Positions 45,909 to 57,853 of a stretch of DNA of 64,000 bases are shown piece after piece (the stretch's first letter is position 1; each line of letters starts with the position of its first letter). This DNA is from Siphonodentalium dalli. Its lineage: Eukaryota > Mollusca > Scaphopoda > Gadilida > Siphonodentaliidae. A program made the translations under genes and the position numbers. The notes beneath the pieces are model-generated. The model did not search any database and had not been told where the DNA came from. It worked only from the letters and a program-made list of their open reading frames with translations. Where the stretch lies: contig CP136061.1 in the NCBI GenBank assembly GCA_032622095.1, forward strand, positions 133,691,587 to 133,755,586, given 5' to 3'.

Positions 45909-46535
45909 CCATTTGGTCAAAACTACGTCAAATAATAATAAGTCAACTCCAATTTAATAAAAGTCAAATGAACATTAAAAGATGTCGAATAACAGTCAAT
46001 AAATCAGTTCAAACTTAACAGAAGTCTTTTTAAAATTAATATACGTCAAATATGAATTAATAAACGTCGAATTACAGCCAATAAGTCAATTCCAACTGAA
46101 CACAAGTCACTTTAAAATCAAGATTCGTCAAATGTAAATTGATAAGGCCGAATTACAGCCAATTAGACAATTACCACTTAACAGAAGTCATGTTAGTCCA
46201 TTAAAAATATGTTCTCTATTAAAAACGATAGAGTTATTCCCATTTATTGATATTGGCAGTAGTGTCTGTTAACTGTTGACATGTCTATTATTTAAAAAAT
46301 ACGTATATTGATTTTAAAATGACTGTTCAGTTAGAATTGACTTGTTGTCTGTAATTCGATCGACCTTTATTAATTTTTATTTGAATCTATTAATTTAAAA
46401 TGACCTTTGTTAAGTTGGAATTGACTGTAATTCTACTTTTTTAATTTTCATTTGACGTCAGTTTTGTTGGAATTGATTTATTGGTTATTAGTTAGCAACT
46501 ATTGATTTTATTTGACGTATATTAGACCAAAATGG
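45909..46535. mobile_element. Foldback-type element inside terminal exon A's 3' UTR
   Basis: Ends CCATTTGGTCAAAACTACGT and ACGTATATTAGACCAAAATG are inverted. The arms (about 45925-46190 and 46290-46520) consist of repeated ~100-bp modules of the type AGTCAATTCCAACT..TTTAAAAT..CGTCAAAT..AATTACAGCCAATA, pointing toward the centre. Same architecture as the 7.2-kb element at 17869, different sequence. It starts 31 bp after the exon A stop codon. Confidence 0.75.
45956..45961 (+). promoter_or_regulatory. Candidate poly(A) signal AATAAA for exon A
   Basis: First AATAAA after the exon A stop (79 bp downstream). It lies within the left arm of the foldback element, so the element may supply the transcript end. 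No cleavage-site evidence. Confidence 0.4.
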
Positions 46536-46784
46536 TCACCCATACTCATGAACGCCCAATACCAGTTAACAGATGGGGTGAATACTGGATTTCAGTTAAC
46601 ATGTGGGTTAATTTTGAATGCAAGTGTTTACAGAGGGGGTAATCAAAAAGTACATGGCGATGTACTATGTAAGAAAATATGTAAAAAGGACATAGATTAG
46701 ATTTCACACTTCAATACCATCTATTTTCATCACTTTGCTCAATTAAAATAAATATTAATCGGCCAAATTGTACCAACAAGTCCA

Positions 46785-48601
46785 GGGGCCTATACTATAG
46801 AATACAATTTTTGTAATAGCAGGCTTATTTGAGCCGTACAGAAGGTGTCGAGTACTATAGACCACTGTAATCTAACAGCGAACTCGATTTCTTGTAAATC
46901 ACAAAAAGACGGCAAATCGAGTACTATCGACCACCGTTCGTTAAACGCACATCTAAACATTTGTGATTTTGTCAAGGGAAATTACTCTAATGATATATGC
47001 GAATGATATGACAATGCCTATTTGTGTCAGTTTGTGAATGATTTAGTTGATGAATAAAGGTACATTATGTGTGAATGGTTTCCGATACTTGGTTTATTTT
47101 GACCACAATTGCGCACGGTGAAAAGTAGTTCCTTCGGTATCGCGTGGAATATACTTACAATTTTCAGATGTTTTATGTTACATGTTTCTTAACGGTTTGT
47201 CGAAAAAGGTCGGCAAACACACATATCGGCTGCCCCTCAAATGGCTACATCAACTTGATATAGCAATATTAGCAAGGGTGGAACCTGATTTGTCTAGCTA
47301 GCTTTGGGCAGGGACAGCGGCTGAAATATTAGAAGTGGGAACATCTAGACCTTAATAGTTGAAAAGTTTGAGGTACCATGCAGCTGGAAAAATTCAACCC
47401 ATGATGGGGGGTGCGATGGCTGTTCTCGGACTTGGTATTTTCGACCTGTGTCAAGGATGGGTGTTCATTTGGAAATTCCATTGTGGACTCCCTCGTCCAG
47501 GGTTTCCGGGAACATCCAACCTCGATTTTAAAACATATATTATATAACACCATCTACTTAAACTATACCTAATTCTCGGTCTCTTCCATGTATACCAACT
47601 AAGCGGATGGATTTAGGTAAACATATGCCATTTGGTTTATAACTAACACGCACTACTACATTGGTAAGTTAAGGATCAGGGGACCCCGATTTTTTCTAAG
47701 AATCCCCTCATGGAACATTCTGTGCGACACTATTGGCCAAATTAAATAGTTTAGACCACAAGGTGAACGCAAACTTCTTGAGCACACAAATGCCATGCGG
47801 TTCAAAAAAGTTACATAATGTCATGGTAAATATTTGGGGTCCACTGATTCTTAACGCAACTTAGCCTGAAATTATCAGTAACTGTTTCAACACGAAATGC
47901 CACCACCCCCAGATTCACCTCGTATCCGTGTACGTTTTGAGCTCAAGCCCGACAACTGTAACTCTTTAATTCCATTCATAATTAAAATTTAGGCCGCTGA
48001 CATGGCTATCTCCTTTCAACTCCATTGAGCGTAAACCACCTACAATGGGTTAACAGTTGAGATTCCGTGACCGCATTACAAAGAACATGTACCCAGCTAA
48101 TCGCACTCCCCAGTATACGCACGAAGAAGTCGTGATCACGGCGTGACAAATCAATAATGTAGCCTATGCAGTTGTAATCTAATAAAGAATTTTTACAAAA
48201 ATGGTATTATTGCTGTACTATAGAACCCGCTTAGCCAGTACTTTATCATTCCGTATTGCGAATTTTTACATATTACAAAGCTGTAGCGTTCGAGTACTAT
48301 GAAAACATGCAAAGATGAAACTTTCAGGCCCCCTTTTTCTCCACCAAATGCAAAGATTTTCCGGTCAAGTAAATCCCGGTATATAGATGGTTCGCCAAAA
48401 AAGATCATATAAGTCATTACATGTCAATGTATTTTGCATTCAAAGAGTTTTAGGCATATGTTGAGTTTCAATCTACAATGAAAGAAATACACTGATAGAA
48501 ATGCAGTGCAATACTATAGAACACAAAATATGTATTACAAAATTAGTAAATCACAAATTAACGCTGATATTACAAAAATTGTATTCTATAGTATAGGCCC
48601 C
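46785..48601. mobile_element. 1.8-kb transposon with perfect 34-bp inverted ends
   Basis: GGGGCCTATACTATAGAATA at 46785-46818 is matched base for base over 34 bp by the complement at 48568-48601. Subterminal variants of the ACTATAGAA word recur inside both ends (for example at 46854, 48221, 48293 and 48514). The flanking bases make the ends CAGGGG and TGGGGC, resembling hAT termini, but an 8-bp duplication could not be fixed. No transposase frame was recognised. Contains a partial C-tract-family repeat at about 47340-47530. Confidence 0.78.
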
Positions 48602-50831
48602 AGGTTGTACATATTACTATATTTTCCGACACAGTGATGAGTCGATGCGAAACGGTTGGTCTGTGAATGTCTTGCGGGTAAATTAGCGCCCTATTAACAG
48701 GGTCCATCGCGAACCTTGATTTGTCTCCATCAAAGTCGAGTACCAGCCTTTTAATTGAATCGCAAAATATCATTTAATACGGTGGTATGAATCCTGGATG
48801 GCGGTTAACAGCAGGATGTGTACCCCGCGTATACCGCCTGAAATAGCACGAACCCGCGTACAATGCAAGGTGGTGACACCCTCAGCTGGCCATCTCCACC
48901 ACATAGTTTCGTTCGGTTCCGTATGTAGTTCCAAACTCCATACAGGGCTTATCTCCCTTGACGACTCCATGAGACCGTTAGCACAAACGACATTTTACCC
49001 ACAGTTTGTGGATTTACGCGATATTAATATATTTATATATATATACTAAGCTAACAGAGCCACAAGTCATGTTGCCCTTTTCAAGCAATTTCGTTCATTT
49101 GGTAAGTCCCACTATACCAAAGAACTATTTCGCGCAACGAAGTGCTTTGGACCTTCTCCTGTTATTTTATCACACACATGTCTAAACGCACATCGATAAC
49201 AACACATAATTATGGCAAATCAAACACAAGAGTACTCATTACTGCCATTTTGCCGAGTAGCATGCACAAATCGCCAACAAGACCAACAGGTCTAAATGTC
49301 GGGTTTGTCAATGTGTATTTAGTGAGATAATTCTTCTCAACGCACATATACAGGACAGTTGAATTGGGGGGGGGGGGCGGGTTCGCCATTTTTGCTGGAA
49401 AATCCCGTGCTAAATATAGAAAACCACAAACTGGTACTCAGTCGGTGACAGATGCAGAAAGGGTGTACGACTTGCTCGTATACTGGTAGAGATTTGTGTA
49501 GGGGGTGATAGGGGATGTCTCACTGACAACATTTGTCAACAATTTTAAAACAGTTGGGAGCCTGTACTTCATGCCCGAAATAACATCACTTGGAAATTGC
49601 ACACCTAAATAACAGGTTGCAATTGTTCTCCTGGTTTGATTTTTCCAATCAGAGACTCAAACTGAATCTTTCTGCGGAATGAGTTTTGAAGATATATTTC
49701 CTCTCGCTCGTGTTGTATTTTGCTTCACGACCTTTCCCATGGTCGCTCGTGGTTGAAATGAACTAACCCTGTACTGCTATAACCGCATGTTGTTGTAACC
49801 GCGGTGATCAACAGTAGTCAAATCCACTTGATTTGACCACCCGATATACAACGGTTATGTCTCTCCGATCGACGACCAGAAAAAGCTTCGCGTTTAATTA
49901 GCCTCTCCCGGCGTAAACTACCTAGACAACAATTATATCCCGTTTGTGCAACGAGTCATGGAGACTTAACTCAGAAACCACACCGCCACCGAATCAGACT
50001 ATCAACTTATTCTCGAATACTCAATCATATCAGAGCATTTAACAGTTTTACGATGGGCTATCTTTTAATCATCCTCATCAGACCAACAGTTGTTACTTTA
50101 AGCTCATGGAGTGTACTTCATTCACATTTGTATACATGGATTTCATAACCAATATTCTATTTAATATATTTGATCACCCACATATACTTAACGTGCAATA
50201 CAACGTTGTGGACAATCACGGTGTACTATCATGAAATTAAATTATTGAACCAATACTCTACACTTTTTAATTACTGAATACTCCACACTTCGAATAACAC
50301 TAAATCACTGCACAATACTCCAAATCTTTTAATAACAAATAAATTATTAGTCAAATACTCCATACTGTTGTTCTCATTTCATAAACATATTCCCGTGGGA
50401 TGTATCCATTGCCCGGAATTGGTAATTTGAACCTAAATGTATGTCAGCTGTTGTTTTCACTTCGGATGAAGAGAAGTTTACATTGCCACAATGGACACGA
50501 AGCGTGTATTACAGTTTTATTTAACTATATACTATAAATTATATGAAGTGACCGATTTCAAACATTCTGTCGTACTGTTTTCGCGAAATAAAGGGAAATC
50601 GTATATCGCGCAGTTAGCCTCGCAAGATTCCGATAACCTGTTGTTGTCTTCTTGCAAACTATACCATGAATGGTATTATCCTCAGAAAGTATAGGAGTTT
50701 TGCGGCTGAATGTGGATAATATTTCCATTGGCATTATGTCCCAGACATTTCCGTGAACTTAGGAAAACACATAGACAACCAATTCGTAATCAGTCACCAA
50801 TTGGCCGTAATCATTATTTTATTCCACCCAG
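48602..50831. other. Intron before terminal exon B, little recognised
   Basis: Poly-G at 49366-49377. A loose series of AATACTCCACACTT-like words lies at 50248-50370. No coding or element structure beyond that. Confidence 0.4.
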
Positions 50832-51018
50832 ATTGATGTCATCAGAGACTTCTGATAGTGACAGCTATGAGTGTAGACCTCCGACACTCGACGGGGGTCG
50901 CCTTCCAACATGGGCCTGGTGGCTGCTTGCGATCGTTGGAACAGCTGTGTTGGGTGTCGTCAGCGTTTGCTGCTGTGGTGGGAAATGCGACATTGATTTA
51001 TTGTGTTGTTTCGATTGA
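50832..51018 (+). CDS. Alternative terminal exon B: stalk, transmembrane helix, Cys-rich tail
   Basis: Acceptor ATTATTTTATTCCACCCAG precedes an A that completes Gly199 from exon 4. Residues 200-260 follow to TGA 51016-51018. The stalk LMSSETSDSDSYEC shares SSET and the Cys213 position with exon A, then continues with a Pro/Gly-rich RPPTLDGGRLPT. The membrane helix is WAWWLLAIVGTAVLGVVSV (about 226-244), followed by CCCGGKCDIDLLCCFD. This tail is longer, with six Cys and an acidic-dileucine-like DIDLL, a type of signal used in endocytic sorting; a role here is inference. It gives a 260-residue isoform. The in-phase acceptor, stalk similarity and a second independent membrane anchor argue for a real alternative exon rather than a chance frame. 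Confidence 0.87.
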
Positions 51019-51179
51019 TACATATGATGTGGTCTACGTTGCGATATATGATACGATCCGTTGTCTGCATGCGTTAAACCGTTTACGCGATGTTGCAAAT
51101 CAATCTATCTATATAAAGAATGTGGGATACTATGGACGCAATTTATCAAAACACAAAGGAGTCACCATATAGTATCGTC

Positions 51180-51185
51180 AATAAA
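51180..51185 (+). promoter_or_regulatory. Candidate poly(A) signal AATAAA for exon B
   Basis: AATAAA occurs 162 bp after the exon B stop codon, in unique sequence. Confidence 0.45.
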
Positions 51186-53506
51186 TTACAAACTTGACCA
51201 ATATTGCCTACATAATATATGGCAGAGTCCGTGTTTATACCTGGAAATAACATCTGGTTATATCCACCGAGGCAACATATACCCGAAAGGCACTACACTT
51301 TCTGCAACCGCATCACCGCATATACCCATTCTCCATAATGTTACACATATCTGCTGTACACAGAACCATAAATTAAAATTTAGTGAATGCTCAACGCTGA
51401 AATAATAGCTTTAAACGCTGATAACCTGATATTTAGCACAAGTTTGTGGATAGTATTGGTAAGATATTTTCAAACAACAAGATACTAAAAGCTAAAAGTG
51501 TTCATTGCGTGGTAGAATAATCCAGTTGTAAAGTGCCGACCGAAGTAATTTGAACAAAACTGTTTACTAAGAAACCGGTTTGGTAGCAGCATGGAAATTA
51601 GTCTAATACAAAATGTACGATATATCGTATCTTTGATCGGGTGAGATGAGTGTTTCTTTACAGGGTAATCAGCATTGCGAAATTCGGAAATATAACTGGT
51701 ATTTATACTGCAAGGGCATGCACTTTATTTCCTGCGTTAAATTCAATAATTAATTATCATGCCTAGTGAAACTACCACGCATATGTGTGGCGAAACATTA
51801 CTTCGTGTGTTGTATGCCCGAAATTATATTATTTTGGCGCGACTGTTGCATGTATTTTAAGCAGAAAACCCGAACTTTAAAGACGTAAATCATTGGCTTT
51901 GACTTGCGTTGCAGTGACCGATAAACCCTTCAGATGGATCTGTAATAATGATATGTGTACGTTTAATAATATTTAAGAACATACTTGTGTATTACCAATA
52001 CGTATTTTCATTCATATATGGTTATCCAATATATGTTGTTTTCGTCGTAGCGTGGCTTAGAGTTGCGGCCATTTTGACAGCCGTTTCATGTCCGAGATTG
52101 TATTATTTTCTGTCCATTTCACGCTATAATTCCAATGCCAATTACAACGCAGCGCGCCAAGGCACAACGGATCCGACTCTACGGACTGGTCTAAACACAT
52201 GTAGAATATTGGACCAACTTATTGTCTTGCATGGTATAATATCCAAACTGCATGTTGATTTCATAAGAATAATAAGTATTTTAAAAAGGTGTATAAATAT
52301 AAGAAATTAATGTAGTTTGGGTGAGTTTTATCGGCGGGTTTAGGGATGTGGCAGTTGGACCACATTTAGTATGCCCAACGGCCACATAGCTATATATACC
52401 CTTCAATAAAACACACTCTAACTACATTCATTTCTTAAACGGACATGGATCATTCGAGCTTCCAAATTATATCTACGTAATTTGGAATTATGTATAAGAT
52501 AGGTTGAGTACCAGAAATGTTATATTGATATACCGACTTCATGGGCTCTGAGAAATACTTCTCATGATCACAGCCATTTTCCAGCTTTTTTATATTTTTC
52601 CGCACATAAGTGAAACAAACGCTCTTTATTTATACCATATCAGGAATAGATTAACACGGAACGCTCTTTTCTGTTTAACGTCGTGAAAATGGCTGTCAAA
52701 GTGGATGTCAAATATGGTAAATGAAACTACAGCATCGTTGAAGTGATCATTGGCCAGTGAATTCATCACCATAGTGATAAAATTGTATATTTCGTAAACA
52801 TGGAAGGATAATATATATTACGAAATTTTAGTTGAAAGTTAGCTTACTCAACAAATTGAAACTATTTTGTATTCAAATGACAGTTAAAAGATACTGTGCT
52901 GAATTGTATTTTTACACCCCCTCCTGTCCCTGCTTCAACCACACACATAGGAACCGTGCATTGACATTTTATCCCTTCCTTTAGCAGATGCATGGGTTTT
53001 CCCATTCAGTTTTAAATGTACACATTGGAATGGTCTATCATTCATTTGGAGGGGTGTTCTCAAAAATGAGCAGACAACAGACAGATGAAAAGACAATATA
53101 CATACAACTATACGGGAGAATATTCACAAGGGAACTACAGTATTACTCGTTATATAGTTAAAGACGCCCAATCCGATTTAATATAAAACGTTTTCAATAC
53201 CCCAAAAATAATTAGATATAACCCACGAACTAGGGCAGCAATATAATGTTTCGATGGTCATATGCCGAATTTTTAAGAGGTAGTTTTAGCCTGTTTTGAA
53301 GTTTTGTCAGGCGAGAACACATTCCTGTGATCGTCTCGGATCAAGATTATCCATACTTTCGTTTCCCTAAAGCAGTTGACAATAAAGAGAGTTCTCACTT
53401 ATGATAATTTGTACTCATTTTAACGTAAAACTGATGAAGCTTTTTCACATATAAGCAATATTTGGGGCGATATTGTATCACAATTTGTATGATTATATTT
53501 ATTCAG
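51186..53506. other. Intron before terminal exon C, little recognised
   Basis: The only repeat noticed is the CGCTCTTTATT module at about 52620-52672 and a single MITE M1-like end at 53156-53178 (TTAAAGACGCCCAATCCGA). A 120-codon frame at 51948-52310 has no recognisable domain. Confidence 0.4.
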
Positions 53507-53666
53507 TGTGGTGGTGGAAAAAACAGCTGATAGCGACTATCAATGTGTGGCGTCACAGGCAGAAGCGTTGACTGTAGCTGCGGCAGTCCTGGGTGTTATT
53601 TGCGTCACGATCTTCCTCGTTCGTTGTTGTCTTGAACGTTGCCATGGCAACCGACGTCCCGGATAG
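53507..53666 (+). CDS. Alternative terminal exon C: stalk, transmembrane helix, basic tail
   Basis: Acceptor GATTATATTTATTCAG precedes a T that completes Gly199. Residues 200-251 then follow to TAG 53664-53666. The stalk VVVEKTADSDYQC keeps the Asp-Ser-Asp-Tyr-x-Cys pattern of exon B (DSDSYEC). The membrane helix is about residues 219-238 (EALTVAAAVLGVICVTIFLV), followed by RCCLERCHGNRRPG. This tail is basic with three Cys, unlike the acidic tail of B and the very short tail of A. It gives a 251-residue isoform. No AATAAA was seen in the next 300 bp; a palindrome and a minisatellite follow instead, so the 3' end is uncertain. Confidence 0.85.
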
Positions 53667-53778
53667 TTACGAACCATGGGATTCTGGGTTGTAAACAGAA
53701 GACGGACTAGAACAATCGGCAATTTTATATTTAGAACGACACTGTCCACTTTAATGTTCTATTATTTATTGAGAGAAA

Positions 53779-53838
53779 TGTTCAGATAATAAGTTCAAGA
53801 AACGACCTGGTCGTTTGTTGAACTTATTATCTGAACAG
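53779..53838. repeat. 60-bp near-perfect palindrome downstream of exon C
   Basis: TGTTCAGATAATAAGTTCAA pairs with TTGAACTTATTATCTGAACA; the centre is GACCTGGTC. It lies 113 bp after the exon C stop and would be in its 3' UTR if that reaches so far. Confidence 0.88.
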
Positions 53839-53879
53839 TTCATACTCCACCTATTTAGTCACTACCTGTATACCTATTC

Positions 53880-55350
53880 ACCATATTAGTGACCATACAG
53901 TCACTGTAATATACATATTGATGCCATTCATGATCATACAGTCACTCCCTGTAAACCTATCCACATCACATATATGACTATACAGTCAATCCATGTATGC
54001 CTTAACCGTGGTCATATAGCCACTCAACATATACATGTACACCCCACCCATGACCATACAGTAACTCCAGGTATACATATACACATTACCAATGGTCATA
54101 CAGCCCTTCCAGATATACCAAATATCACATACACGGCCATGCATCCACTCCTCACTTACATATACACGTACATCACCCATGTCAAGTCAGCCACTCGATG
54201 TATACCCATCCATGAGCATACACTCATTCTATTTATGCTGTTACATATACACCCACCAATGACATTACATCCACAAAATATGGACATCTCACCCATGGCC
54301 ACAAGGGCACTCCATATATACACATACGCCCCGTGGGTGACCATCCAGCTATACTCCATGTATGCATATACACTTCAATTATGACCGTACATCCATTCCA
54401 TGTGCATCTATACTCAACACTCATAACATAAACTACTCATTATGCACCCACACACCCATCCATCATCATACAGCCAACGGATGAATACATATACTCACAT
54501 AGACAACACAGCCACACGTGGTGCAATTGTACATCTCACCACGACCACAGTCACTCCATATACGCCTAAACACCATACAGATGGCCATATACACCAGATC
54601 AATTACCACAAATTCAAACCGCGTATACACCCAAACATGACCATGCAGTCACTCCTTGTGTACATATTCACCTCAAACATCCACTCAGTGTATACTCACA
54701 CACCTCATCATTGCCATGTAGTCACACAATATATACATGTGCACCCACACATGGCCATGTAGTCACTTCTATGTGCACACCATTTATGACCATACATATG
54801 CTTATCAACCACAACTGTATAGCCACTCAAGGTATACATTTACACCCCACATATGACCATACAGTCAATCCAGGTATGTATATGCACCCAACCAAAGGCC
54901 ATACATTAATACACTGCACCATCGACTAGTCATCATCTCCAGACTTGCATATACACCTCACTCGTGGCCTTTCAGCAACTCGATGTATCCCAATACACTC
55001 CATACATGGTCATACAGCCGCTCCATGTATACCTACATCCACGCCAGATATACATATACACACACCCTTGACAATAAGGACACTCCCTCTATACCAATAC
55101 ACCCCGACAATGATCATCTATCTACTCCGGGTATGCATATATACTTGAACCAATACCATGCAGCCACTCACTCTGTATCCATACACCCACTACATGACCA
55201 CATAGCCAGCAGTTGTATACATATACACCTACCAATGAAAATATTCCCACTCCAAGTATACCCATACACCCTACCATAACCATACAACACCTTCATGTAT
55301 ACCATTACACACCACAGATTCTCACACAGCCGCCCCATGTATACACATAC
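53880..55350. repeat. 42-bp minisatellite, about 35 copies
   Basis: The unit approximates ATGACCATACAGCCACTCCA followed by TGTATACATATACACC and a few C/A bases. Spacing between GACCATAC words is mostly 41-44 bp. Because 42 is a multiple of three, frames stay open for over 100 codons on both strands (for example 53974-54384). The predicted His/Thr/Ile-rich peptides are repeat by-products, not evidence of a gene. Confidence 0.9.
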
Positions 55351-56735
55351 TCGTGCCTATTTGATTAATATTCTCGAATTTGTGTCCTGTTATCACATGT
55401 TAAATTGAAGTCTGCGTATGAATATAAATCTGACTTGATTTCTGTGTGATATACTCCCTGTTTTATAACCAATGTTAGAAATATGTATGAAAATTAAGAT
55501 TTAGATTTAATTTTTGACATCCCATCGCCAATTTGGCAGCCATCTTGGGCCTGGTGACAATTATTCAATTCAACGTATATGTAACTTTATACTTATATTT
55601 CTTTGTGCTTGTTTCTAAATATTTCTCGAATAATAGATAATAATCAGAATAGTTCCTGTGAAATTGTGTATTTATGACACAAGGGCCGCATACAACAGCA
55701 AATAATGGGTGAAATTATTAGTCAATAAACGCTCTCTAAATTCGAAGAATTGTTTTCAACTCAAGACTAAGTTGATCTTATTACTATATGTTTTATCGAA
55801 AGAATAAAATATGACAATTTCTAAGCCGATTTTCAAATAAAAAATGCATAATATATCCTTCACTGTACAAAATTATATTCTGACTAAATTTGATGACATA
55901 AACACGATTCATACTCGATTTGACGTCATAGTTGTGTGGGTTAGACAATAGCATAACATCCTTTTTAAAAATCGTGATTTGGGGGGGGGGGGGGGGTATT
56001 GTTAAGTTTTACTCGATATTTCAAAGTTATCACAGCTTTAAATTCTGGACTCGTATAGCGTCGTAAAGTGTGTAGTCAATGGCTATGTTTTCAGTATAAT
56101 TGCGACCTCATATAATCTGGATAGTTTGCTATAAATTTGGCATGGGGTCAAATATCATAAAAAAAAAAAAATGCTGTTTTGTTTTCACCACTTTTACAAT
56201 TTGAATGAGATTTTTCCGAACACGTGTAGCCATATGTCAGGAAATGATATATCGTTTTGTAGATGATCATACGTTGAACGTCATATATTAGTTTTAGACC
56301 AGTGGTCCTTCATCGACTGCCACCGTGGGTAGTATATCATACTTGGGTAAAAATCCTACATTTTAATAGGGCAGGAGTTATCTCCCGCCGTAATTTTGGA
56401 CACTTTACCAGCCTGGCGACATGTATTTTCTGATGTGGGAGATAATAATCTTCAATTTGATATATAGAAACCTTTGTTCGGTCAAAGTGGAGCAAAAGTG
56501 ATTTTTTTTTGGCGTACGGACTAAAAACCAAACAATGGTCGGGTTGCCAGGCTGTTATTAACGGGCTGTTGTACGCGACTCCGATTATTTTTTTCAACGG
56601 AAAATATGTCACAAATGAATTAATTTCAGACGAAGGTGCATGCTGAATACACAATACTGAAAAGAACCGCGGATATCAACATGAAAATTTAAAATAGAGT
56701 TTATGATTCGAGCCATACGACGGATATCTATCTAT
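55351..56735. other. Non-coding spacer, nothing recognised
   Basis: Includes a 16-bp G tract at about 55981-55996 and an A tract at 56159-56171. No gene or element boundary until the Helitron array. Confidence 0.4.
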
Positions 56736-57853
56736 CTATACTATATATTTTGAGACTTCGTATATATGTGTGTGTGTGTGTACTTCATAGAATCCAAAAC
56801 GCGTGTACAGATTGAGCTCAAACTTCCTATGTAAGTGTCAAATCACACCGACACGACCGTGGTCGCGGTTTAGAGAAGCACAGAGCACCCGTTCTCCAAT
56901 CTCAAATCACCGTAAAGGCACGGCGTGGGTTAATCAAGTGATTATTTAATGAGCGTTTGTTTTTGACGCATCTCTATAAAGAGCGTCTGTTTGCCATTCA
57001 ACGTTATTTGCATCTGCAGAGAGATATACAAAACATACATTAAATTTAAAAAACATTTGTTTCTGACCAACCCTGCGAGCACGGATGGCGCGCTTTGTTT
57101 TTACAGTATATAGTTATATACCGAAATCATCCCAGATATCACGAATATAGCATCAGATTTCTCCCCAGATATACCGTTATAAAACTACTGGAATCTGCCA
57201 ATCTACGGGAAATTCCAGGGAATGCCGATTGAGCTCAAACTTGCTACCCACGGGAAGTGTCATATATATGAGTGTGTCCTTTATAGACTCGAACCGATTG
57301 AGCTCAAACTTGCTAAATAAGAAAATAGCCCCCAAGCCCTAAATATCAACAACAACGATATTACTAAATACACGTTTTCGGCAATGTGAGAGTTTTCGGG
57401 GAGCCGTGATGCCAACAACGACCCGAAGCCCTGAATGCCAACAACAGATTCAATGCAATGTTATCTATTATGCAGAGAGATTTCGCGACATTACGACGGG
57501 TACGGCAGACTCAAAATATTATGCAGACAGATTTCCCGACGGGAAGCGTTTGTTTTAAATTCAATGCAATGTTATCGTAGAGAGATTTCACGAAACAAAG
57601 AATGCGTTGTCTGTCGTTCCTAGGAAGGGGGGATTTCTACGGGTAAATTTTTCCGCCAGAAACAAAAAAATTAATTAAAACAATTTACAATTTAATTAAA
57701 ACAATTTAAAATTAAAAAACATTAACAATAAAAAAAACAATTCAGAAACAAAATATATTAAATTTAAAAAACATTAAATTCATATTCAAAAATGTCATGT
57801 TTCTGAAACAAAGCCATGGGACGAATGCCGCCAGTGGCGGGCTAACCTGCTAG
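56736..57853 (+). mobile_element. Helitron unit 1 (non-autonomous, 1118 bp)
   Basis: It begins TCTATACTATATATTTTGAG after a host A and ends with the hairpin CCGCC-AGT-GGCGG, GCTAACCTG, then CTAG. TC start, GC-rich 3' hairpin about 9 bp before CTAG, and no inverted repeats or target duplication are the definition of a Helitron end pair. The unit contains GATTGAGCTCAAACTTGCTA phrases and no Rep or helicase frame. Confidence 0.88.

Noticed and set aside
51660-51780. A further terminal exon after TTTCTTTACAG near 51662
   Set aside because: The phase allows a frame, but it has no stalk Cys pattern and no membrane helix.
53974-54762. Long His/Thr-rich open frames on both strands
   Set aside because: They follow from a 42-bp repeat (multiple of three) lacking stops; no start context, splice sites or domain.
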